DNA of 23,149 nucleotides from CAYNYI01 sp964401455 (GTDB lineage: Bacteria; Fibrobacterota; OXYB2-FULL-49-7; CAYNYI01), in NCBI GenBank assembly GCA_964401455.1, contig CAYNYI010000045.1, positions 1 to 23,149 on the forward strand. Reading direction: 5' to 3'. Made by a program: the position numbers and the translations under genes. The notes beneath the pieces were generated by a model that saw only the letters and a program-made list of their open reading frames with translations, did no database searches and was not told where the DNA came from. This document shows, one piece after another, positions 14,933-21,044 of the stretch (within the stretch, counting starts at the first letter, position 1; each line of letters starts with the position of its first letter).

Positions 14933-15538
14933 ATGGATCCAGACCTTTTGCTGAAAGGGAAATGGGCCGGACGTTATTTCCCGGGAAGCGAAAATTCCAT
15001 TATAGAACTTGAGACCCTTTTAAAAAATGCTGTACAGAGAACAGGAATCTCGGGGCGCGAACAGACTAAGAATTTAAGGAATGAAAGAGGCTTTCTTTTT
15101 TTTATACGCAAGGTAATCTGGGCGCAGATTGACTATATCAACGGAGACAGAGGAGTTCCGCCTGTTTCCAATGAGTATTTTGATAATCTAATGATTGACT
15201 GGGATCCGGTTCAGAAGAAGGCCGAAAATATTTATAACAGCCTGGATGGGCATTTCAGGGATTTTTTTGAGGATTATTATCTGCTTCCAATAAGAGTATT
15301 CTATATGCTTGTGAATCTGGCTTATTTCCTCAATAAATACACCGGAACCGACGATGGTGGAGAAATGTTTCTTTATAAGGCGGATGATGTCTTGAAGGAT
15401 ATGCACTCCCTCCTTGAAACAGGATCCATTCTTGAACAATGGCAGGAGCATACATTGAGCCTTAAGAAGATGATTGAGGATGAAATACCGCCCGCTGGGG
15501 CATTTACAGAGTTTTTGAAGGAACTCGATAATGGCTGA
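14933..15538 (+). CDS. C-terminal helical part of the same glycosidase-like protein
   Basis: A 201-residue, largely helical protein with no signal peptide. Its opening, MDPDLLLKGKWAGRYFPGSE, matches the D-P-D-x-L-L-x-x-W-x-x-x-Y-Y/F motif that in DUF4838-like glycosidases follows the barrel domain. The frame is the same as in the upstream gene, separated only by TAA and seven sense codons (KLLSGDH), and these codons also fit the motif (A-K-L-L before D-P-D). A weak GGTGAT site lies about 5 bases before the ATG, so separate translation is possible. Either the gene has been split by one nonsense change, or the two halves are translated as subunits. Its end overlaps yjbQ by 8 bases. Confidence 0.6.
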   Translation: MDPDLLLKGKWAGRYFPGSENSIIELETLLKNAVQRTGISGREQTKNLRNERGFLFFIRKVIWAQIDYINGDRGVPPVSNEYFDNLMIDWDPVQKKAENIYNSLDGHFRDFFEDYYLLPIRVFYMLVNLAYFLNKYTGTDDGGEMFLYKADDVLKDMHSLLETGSILEQWQEHTLSLKKMIEDEIPPAGAFTEFLKELDNG

Positions 15539-15947
15539 TTATACCGGTGAAATATCATTTAATACGGTCAATCGGGAAGAAATAATAAATATGACCGGTA
15601 CTGTTGAGGATGCTGTAAAAAAAAGCGAAGTAAGAGAGGGAATTGTTCTTGTATATCCGCTGCACACAAGTTCCGCTGTATATATTAGCGACTCTGACAT
15701 CGGCTTAACCGGGGATTTCGCTGAAACCCTCAGAAGACTTGTCCCGGCGGGAATTGGTTATGCACATGATGAAAATGATTACAAAAAAAATGCCGACGGT
15801 CATATAAAAGCCGTGCTTGCCGGACACCATGTAACCATGCCGGTTACCAAGGGCAAACTTCATCTCGGCACATATCAAACAGTGTACTATTTCGAATTTG
15901 ACGGCGGCAGAAAAAAAGAAGTTTTAATTAAGGTTATCGGCAACTGA
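15531..15947 (+). CDS. yjbQ: YjbQ family protein (UPF0047)
   Basis: The 138-residue protein is a complete UPF0047 domain. It has PLHTSSAVYISD (around 44-55), LVPAGIGYAHD, NADGHIKAVLAGHHVTMPV and GKLHLGTYQTVYYFEFDG, with the conserved histidines of the presumed metal site. E. coli YjbQ can complement thiamine auxotrophs by a promiscuous thiamine-phosphate synthase activity, but the native role is not established. AAGGA lies about 8 bases before the ATG, and the start overlaps the previous gene by 8 bases. The 3' end overlaps the convergent MATE gene by 14 bases. It closes the purB-to-yjbQ run. Confidence 0.93.
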   Translation: MADYTGEISFNTVNREEIINMTGTVEDAVKKSEVREGIVLVYPLHTSSAVYISDSDIGLTGDFAETLRRLVPAGIGYAHDENDYKKNADGHIKAVLAGHHVTMPVTKGKLHLGTYQTVYYFEFDGGRKKEVLIKVIGN

Positions 15948-17313
15948 TCTTTTCGGACTCTTCAAACAATTTCCCGCCTTTCCATTTTCCAAGAATCAGA
16001 ATTCTGTAGAGAAATATGCTTTGGAATATCCAGACAAAAGGGTCAGCGATCCATATACCGTTTTCAGCAAGCGGAGTGTAGCGGGAAAGGAAAAACGCCA
16101 GTGATGTCTGTATTATGAGGTTGCCGAAAAAAGAAGCATACATGGGGTTTACATTGTCCCCGGCCCTGCTGAGAATCTGATCTCCGGACATAGTCGCCAT
16201 AGCAAACAGAAGACTTACAGATAGAAAACGCAGGAACCGGTCGGTATATGCAGCGACTTCATTATCATTGGTGAAAATACCGCTGATAAGGCCCGGCGCA
16301 AGCATAATAAATATTGCAACGGGCAGGGCGTAATACAGGTAGATGCTGTTTGCTTTAATAATGGAGTACGCGCTTCTTGGTTTATTGCCTGATCCTAGAC
16401 TCTGGCCGCTTATTGAGGTCACGGCACGGGATAGTCCAAGCGCGGGGAGCATCATTAAGAAAATAGCTCTGTATCCGATAGCATAAGCCGCGAGGACCGC
16501 CGGTCCGAAAAGCGCTGCTGTTTTCATCAATATAGCGGGGGAGACTGACTTTAAAAGGCTGTTGCCCGCTCTCGGAATCCCAAGTTTCAGAAATTTCTCA
16601 AGATCTTTTTTTTTGAAAAACTCTCCTGGAGACGTTTTTATCAGTTTGAGGTTTCCGAAACCCCTGATAAAAAGCGACAAGAGAGCTACCATTGCCCCGG
16701 ATCTTGATATAAGTGTAGCAAGTGCGGCGCCCGCCACCTCTAATCTCGGAAAAAATAGCAAACCGAATATCAGGGTTATATTAAGAAAAATATTAAGAAA
16801 ATTCGTGGCGGCAGAGATATAAAAAGGTGTCGTTGTATCACCGTCTGTCTGGATTGCTCCTCCAAGAACTAAAAAAAGAGGCGTGAAGATATAAACAGGT
16901 GAAACTATCCTAAGGTAAGTTAGCGCGGATTCTCTTACAGCTTCTTCTTCAACCATCATTGTTATGTAGGCAGCGCCGCTGATTTTAATAATTAGAAATA
17001 TAAATAAGCCGAGGCATAAGGCAAAAAAGGCGCCCCTTGAGAGCCACAGGGATGCCTGACGGTAATTTTTCGCCCCCAGTGAAAACGACAGGAAATGATT
17101 AAGCGGCTCCGTTATTACGCTTGCAGCATGAATTGTAATCATCTGCAGAAGCGATATCAGCGTTACACCCGCTACCGCTTCTTTACTCAGACGCCCGAGA
17201 CAGGCAATATCAACAATGGAGTAAAGGTGATGAAGCAGAGACATTCCAACGACCGGCCCCGCAAGAGTAAAAAGTTGTTTTTTTATATTCCCGGTTGTAA
17301 GGTCTCTTGCCAT
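15934..17313 (-). CDS. MATE family multidrug/cation efflux transporter
   Basis: The 459-residue protein has about twelve hydrophobic segments and the two-fold MatE repeat. The first repeat shows LAGPVVGMSLLHHLYSIVD, followed by LGAKNYRQA. The second shows LGIPRAGNSLLKSVSP and GQSLGSGNKPRSA. MATE proteins of this size export drugs or metabolites in exchange for sodium or protons; the substrate is not predictable. The ATG is 3 bases after the epmA stop without a ribosome site, so it is likely expressed from the efp promoter. Lipid flippases of the MOP superfamily are a weaker alternative. Confidence 0.9.
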   Translation of the reverse strand: MARDLTTGNIKKQLFTLAGPVVGMSLLHHLYSIVDIACLGRLSKEAVAGVTLISLLQMITIHAASVITEPLNHFLSFSLGAKNYRQASLWLSRGAFFALCLGLFIFLIIKISGAAYITMMVEEEAVRESALTYLRIVSPVYIFTPLFLVLGGAIQTDGDTTTPFYISAATNFLNIFLNITLIFGLLFFPRLEVAGAALATLISRSGAMVALLSLFIRGFGNLKLIKTSPGEFFKKKDLEKFLKLGIPRAGNSLLKSVSPAILMKTAALFGPAVLAAYAIGYRAIFLMMLPALGLSRAVTSISGQSLGSGNKPRSAYSIIKANSIYLYYALPVAIFIMLAPGLISGIFTNDNEVAAYTDRFLRFLSVSLLFAMATMSGDQILSRAGDNVNPMYASFFGNLIIQTSLAFFLSRYTPLAENGIWIADPFVWIFQSIFLYRILILGKWKGGKLFEESEKISCR

Positions 17314-17316
17314 TTA

Positions 17317-18246
17317 CTATATGTCTAAGGTAAGTATAAGTCTGTCAAGGCCCAGAGCATTGCCGGAGCAGGCGGGGAGAGGATCTTCAGAGAGTGTATC
17401 GAGGAATTCAATGTCAATCGGAACAGTTGGCATATTCTGTTCCTCTCTTTTAATGTTGTCATTAAGAAAACGCCTTTGGTATTCTCCGGGTTCCCTGAGT
17501 TCCCTATATCCGTTGCAGATTTCCACACCGTTAATGAGTAATTCGAATCTTGCTGCTGTCGCAGGTTCTGTGTCGTGATTAATTTCCGCCAGCGCCGCCT
17601 GTGAAGGCGGATAATCGTGTATGAATATGTTCCTGCCTGATTTTTTAAGTTCAGGTTGTATTACCGAAGACATTATAAAATCAAGGCAGGTGTCAACAGA
17701 ATCGGGTACAGGAAATAAACCGTGATCTTTAGCGCATTCTCTTATGTGTGCAGGGGGACCGAATGGATCTGTTTCTGAAAACTGAAGGAACAGATCCTGA
17801 TATTTTACTCTTTCAAAAATTTCTGAATATTTTTCCGGCAGAACAGTTTTTATAAATTCCTCTGTTTCGTGCATCATCGCATGTTCGTCAAAACCGGTCC
17901 TGTACCACTCGAGTATTAAAAAGTCAGGAGAGTGCATCGGTCCGTATTCATCGGCCCTGAAAGCACGGCATATCTGATAAATGTCCCCTGATCCCCTGCA
18001 AAGGAGCTCCTTCATTCTGAACTCAGGAGAAGTAGCCAGAAAAAGAGGTGTTTCGTTCCGCGTGGTTTCTGCGGAAACAGCGCGCAGAGGCTGAATTGCC
18101 GGATCGGTCGGGGCAAAAGAAGAAAGAGCGGGGGTAAAAACCTCTTTAACTTTTTTTTCCCTGAAAAAGTCTCTTATAATCTCAAGCTTATCCGGAAAAA
18201 TCAGATGTTTTTGTTTATGAAAAAATGATTTTCGGTCAGAAGGCAA
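17317..18246 (-). CDS. epmA: EF-P beta-lysylation enzyme EpmA (GenX/PoxA/YjeA)
   Basis: The 309-residue protein is a class II lysyl-tRNA synthetase catalytic core without the anticodon-binding domain, the mark of EpmA (usual length about 325). Class II motif 2 is ICRAFRADEYGPMHSPDFL, then LEWYRTGF. The motif 3 region is CSGNALGLDRLILTL. FELLINGVEICNGYREL matches the lysine-site strand. EpmA activates (R)-beta-lysine and attaches it to a conserved lysine of EF-P. It starts with TTG at 18246, three bases after the efp stop, which makes an efp-epmA unit. The beta-lysine-making partner EpmB is not in the window. Confidence 0.93.
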   Translation of the reverse strand: MPSDRKSFFHKQKHLIFPDKLEIIRDFFREKKVKEVFTPALSSFAPTDPAIQPLRAVSAETTRNETPLFLATSPEFRMKELLCRGSGDIYQICRAFRADEYGPMHSPDFLILEWYRTGFDEHAMMHETEEFIKTVLPEKYSEIFERVKYQDLFLQFSETDPFGPPAHIRECAKDHGLFPVPDSVDTCLDFIMSSVIQPELKKSGRNIFIHDYPPSQAALAEINHDTEPATAARFELLINGVEICNGYRELREPGEYQRRFLNDNIKREEQNMPTVPIDIEFLDTLSEDPLPACSGNALGLDRLILTLDI

Positions 18247-18249
18247 ATT

Positions 18250-18810
18250 TTACTCTTTTGCCCTTTCAACATATTCCCCGGTACGGGTGTCTATCTTTAT
18301 CAGTTCACCTTCATCAACAAAAGAGGGAACGCTTATTTCCGCTCCTGTTTCAAGTACGGCGTTCTTTGTTACACGATTTGCGGTATTTCCTCTTACCGCT
18401 CCCTCTGCCTGCGTAATTTTTAAAATTACAAAATTCGGAAGAGTTATGGCGATCGCTTCTCCCTGGAAAAAAGCTACCTCTACTATGTCTTCTTCTTTTA
18501 TCCATTTCGCGGAGTCGCCTACGCTTTCTGCCGGTATTGAAACCTGATCATATGTCTCGGTATTCATGAAAATGAAATTAGTTCCGTCATTATAAAGGTA
18601 CTGCATCTCATTTTCTACAACCTCTGTTTCCTCGACTTTCTCATTGCTTTTAAGGGTCCTCTCAAGCACAGCGCCGGTTTTGAGGTTTTTCAGACGGAGT
18701 TTATTAAACGCCTGTCCTTTACCGGGTTTTACAAAATCTACATCGCTTATAAGCCAGGGATCTCCGTCAATAAGTATCCTCAGGCCCCTTTTTACATCTA
18801 CCATGCCCAT
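18250..18810 (-). CDS. efp: Translation elongation factor P
   Basis: The 186-residue protein has the three beta-barrel EF-P architecture. The modification loop reads DFVKPGKGQAFNKLRL, with Lys31 at the site equal to Lys34 of E. coli. The middle domain has MNTETYDQVSIP and the C-terminal domain has VKNA-type and GEYVERAKE endings. EF-P rescues ribosomes stalled on polyproline. The lysine at the loop tip plus the adjoining epmA gene indicates beta-lysylation rather than rhamnosylation (which needs Arg). A strong AAGGAGA ribosome site favours the ATG at 18810 over the one two codons later. A promoter lies at 18857-18885. Confidence 0.96.
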   Translation of the reverse strand: MGMVDVKRGLRILIDGDPWLISDVDFVKPGKGQAFNKLRLKNLKTGAVLERTLKSNEKVEETEVVENEMQYLYNDGTNFIFMNTETYDQVSIPAESVGDSAKWIKEEDIVEVAFFQGEAIAITLPNFVILKITQAEGAVRGNTANRVTKNAVLETGAEISVPSFVDEGELIKIDTRTGEYVERAKE

Positions 18811-18856
18811 AATAAGAGGTCTCCTTCTAAGTTTTAACCATTACTTTAACTGTGCT

Positions 18857-18885
18857 AAAATAAATATTATCGGCTGTTCTTTCAA
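18857..18885 (-). promoter_or_regulatory. Candidate promoter of efp-epmA-MATE
   Basis: On the minus strand TTGAAA (18885-18880) and TATTTT (18862-18857) are 17 bases apart; the first differs from consensus at one position, the second at two. The leader would be about 40 bases and contains the AAGGAGA site. An overlapping TTGATT/AATATT pair is a weaker alternative. Confidence 0.4.
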
Positions 18886-18988
18886 ATCAATTTATTAATT
18901 CGGTCTATTCAGGAAGGTTGCGGATGAGATCAGTAAAATTATAGATTTTCTACTGAATATTAAGTTAAATTTAAAATCAGGGGCTTTT

Positions 18989-20056
18989 TTGGTTCGGAAA
19001 GCTTTAGTTTTTTTTCCTATAGGGATAGGCGATTCGCTCATGGCCCTTCCGTCGGTCAAATCGGCTTCAGAAGCATCGGAAGACATAATTTTTGACGCTG
19101 TCGTAATGAATCCTGTCTCGAAAAAAGTGATTTCAAAAACCGGGCTTTTTAATAAAGTCTATTTTATTGATTTTATGAATATAGGCCTGATAAAATCTTT
19201 AAAAGAAACCCTTCAGGTCAGAAGAAATAAATATAATCTTTCCTTCCTGATTTTCCCGGCGAATTATTATAAATATCAGGTTGTTCATTTTCTTTTCGGC
19301 GCAAGAAAACGTTTCAGCCATACATACCAGAAAAAGGCTTTTCCTGATTTGTTTTTCTTGTCGAATAAAAGAATTGCTGAAAACAGGTCGCTGCACAGCG
19401 TGGAAGAAAATTTTGCCCTTTTTGAGTTCGGTCTTGGTAAAAAACTCGCCCGCCGAAAGATGTTTTTTCCGGTATTTCCTAATGATGAAGAAAAAGCGCT
19501 TTCCTTTCTTGAAACTGCCGGAATAGGTAAAGCGCCCTTTGTCGGTTTCCATCCCGGTTGCGATACTTTGAAAAACCATGTTAACCGAAGGTGGCATCCT
19601 GAGAAATTCGCTACCCTGGCAAAAAAAATTTATCATGAATTTGGAATGAAAACACTTCTGTTCGGAGGCCCTGCCGAGGAGGAGTTGAAGCGCAGTATTG
19701 CTCGGTTGTCCGGAGGCAGCGCTCTTTGTGTAGAAGGTTTGTCTTTTACGGAATCAGCGGCCCTTATTAAAAAAAGTTCGGTTTTTGTTTCGAATGATTC
19801 CGGACTTATGCACACTGCCGCTTCGCTTAATGTACCGGTCGTCGCGCTAATTGGTCCGACAAACCCTGTCTATATAAGTCCTTACTGTACATTGTCATCC
19901 GTCGTTAAAAAGGATTTTCCATGTATGCCCTGCTTCGAATATTCCAGAAAACCTCTTTACTGTAGTCAAGATCAACAATTCAAATGTATAAGAAATATTG
20001 ATGTAGACGATGCCTTTTTTGCTGTTTCAGCTCTTTTGTCCAAAGAAAATGAGTAG
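18989..20056 (+). CDS. Family 9 glycosyltransferase (LPS heptosyltransferase-like)
   Basis: From the TTG at 18989 (AGGGG about 6 bases upstream) the protein has 355 residues. The N-terminal Rossmann domain begins with KALVFFPIGIGDSLMALPSV, the GT9 GDxLxxxP signature. The C-terminal domain carries FVGFHPGC, RRWHPEKFATLAK, LLFGGPAEEE and FVSNDSGLMHTAASLNVPVV, then ALIGPTNP, all typical of WaaF/WaaC-type enzymes using ADP-heptose. A cysteine-rich tail (CMPC, then C and C near 322-336) matches the terminal Cys cluster seen in some heptosyltransferases. The frame stays open and protein-like back to 18899 (LFRKVADEISKIIDFLLNIK and on), with no ATG; see findings for a possible one-base frameshift start at 18924. 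It is first of the aat-clpS-kinase run. Confidence 0.85.
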   Translation: MVRKALVFFPIGIGDSLMALPSVKSASEASEDIIFDAVVMNPVSKKVISKTGLFNKVYFIDFMNIGLIKSLKETLQVRRNKYNLSFLIFPANYYKYQVVHFLFGARKRFSHTYQKKAFPDLFFLSNKRIAENRSLHSVEENFALFEFGLGKKLARRKMFFPVFPNDEEKALSFLETAGIGKAPFVGFHPGCDTLKNHVNRRWHPEKFATLAKKIYHEFGMKTLLFGGPAEEELKRSIARLSGGSALCVEGLSFTESAALIKKSSVFVSNDSGLMHTAASLNVPVVALIGPTNPVYISPYCTLSSVVKKDFPCMPCFEYSRKPLYCSQDQQFKCIRNIDVDDAFFAVSALLSKENE

Positions 20057-20059
20057 CGA

Positions 20060-20716
20060 ATGATTTCCCGTAAGAGAAAGTCTTTTTTTCCTGATTCCTG
20101 TGAGGCAGACGAGAACGGCATTGTCGCGGTCAGCAAAGAAATCGACAGTTATATGCTGAAGGAGGCATATCTAAACGGAATATTTCCATGGCCCTGCGGC
20201 CTTCCGGATAATCTTATACCGTGGTTTTCTCCGGATCCGCGGGCCATTCTTTTTCTTGAAGATTTTAGCCCCGGCCGGACCTTTAAAAAAGAAATCAGAA
20301 AAGAAAAATTCAGCATCAGTTTCAATTCGGATTTTTCTTCTGTTATAAGAAATTGCGCGATGGTCGCAAGAAACGGACAGGAAGGAACATGGCTTTTGCC
20401 GGAGATGGTGAGCGCCTATGAAGATTTATATGATGAAGGACATGTGCTGTCAGTCGAGGCCAGACTCCCGGGAGGAGAAATAGCGGGAGGTCTATATGGT
20501 GTATATATTAAAGGATGCTTTTCTGGGGAGTCCATGTTTCATAAGGTGTCTTCCGCTTCAAAATATGCTTTTTCGGCTCTAATTGACCGCTTAAAAAAAG
20601 ACGAATTATCATGGATAGATATTCAGCAAATGACGCCTTTTTTTAAAAAGCTTGGAGCGGTCAATATCCCTCGTAAAAAGTATCTTCTGCTTTTGAAGGA
20701 TTCTCTTCGCGGTTAG
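20060..20716 (+). CDS. aat: Leucyl/phenylalanyl-tRNA-protein transferase
   Basis: The 218-residue protein carries the Aat family marks: LKEAYLNGIFPWP, WFSPDPRAIL, TWLLPEMVSAYEDLYDEG, GGLYGVYIKGCFSGESMFH, and ASKYAF followed by WIDIQQMTP. Aat transfers Leu or Phe from tRNA to the N-terminal Arg or Lys of proteins and so creates an N-degron. ClpS, which recognises that degron, is encoded next. The ATG lies 3 bases after the glycosyltransferase stop. The usual G-x-L-A-x-G-G-D start of the domain is here the less conserved GIVAVSKEID, a small departure that does not affect the catalytic region. Confidence 0.95.
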   Translation: MISRKRKSFFPDSCEADENGIVAVSKEIDSYMLKEAYLNGIFPWPCGLPDNLIPWFSPDPRAILFLEDFSPGRTFKKEIRKEKFSISFNSDFSSVIRNCAMVARNGQEGTWLLPEMVSAYEDLYDEGHVLSVEARLPGGEIAGGLYGVYIKGCFSGESMFHKVSSASKYAFSALIDRLKKDELSWIDIQQMTPFFKKLGAVNIPRKKYLLLLKDSLRG

Positions 20717-20749
20717 TTGAAATTAATTATCTTTTTGATATGGCTGTGA

Positions 20750-21025
20750 TTGAAAAAAAAAGATATCCGAACAAAGGTCGAAGATTCGCTTCAGCCTTTA
20801 TACAGGGTACTGCTCCATAACGATGATTCTAACTCCTTTGAATATGTAATAAATGTTTTAATCAGGGTATTTAGATGGGACAGTGAAACCGCCGTCGTGG
20901 TTACCATGGAAGCGCATAACCGGGGAACGGCATGCTGCGCGGTATTAGGCAGGGAGGTAGCGGAATTAAAAAGAGATCTTATCCGTTCCGCCGGGCTATC
21001 CTCAACAATAGAGCCCGAAACTTAA
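20750..21025 (+). CDS. clpS: ATP-dependent Clp protease adaptor ClpS
   Basis: The 91-residue protein has a short basic tail, then the ClpS core: LYRVLLHNDDSNSFEYVINV (17-36) and the helix-strand EAHNRGTACCAVLGREVAELK (about 54-74). Asn23 and Asp24 of HNDD and His55 line the pocket that holds an N-terminal Leu, Phe, Trp or Tyr. The protein hands N-degron substrates to ClpA. The start is doubtful. The frame gives TTG at 20750, right before nine A residues, with no ribosome site; an ATG at 20740 is in another frame and would join only if the A-run lost one base. Placement after aat makes an N-degron pair; no clpA is visible in the window. Confidence 0.93.
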   Translation: MKKKDIRTKVEDSLQPLYRVLLHNDDSNSFEYVINVLIRVFRWDSETAVVVTMEAHNRGTACCAVLGREVAELKRDLIRSAGLSSTIEPET

Positions 21026-21044
21026 GACTGCGGCACTGCATATA

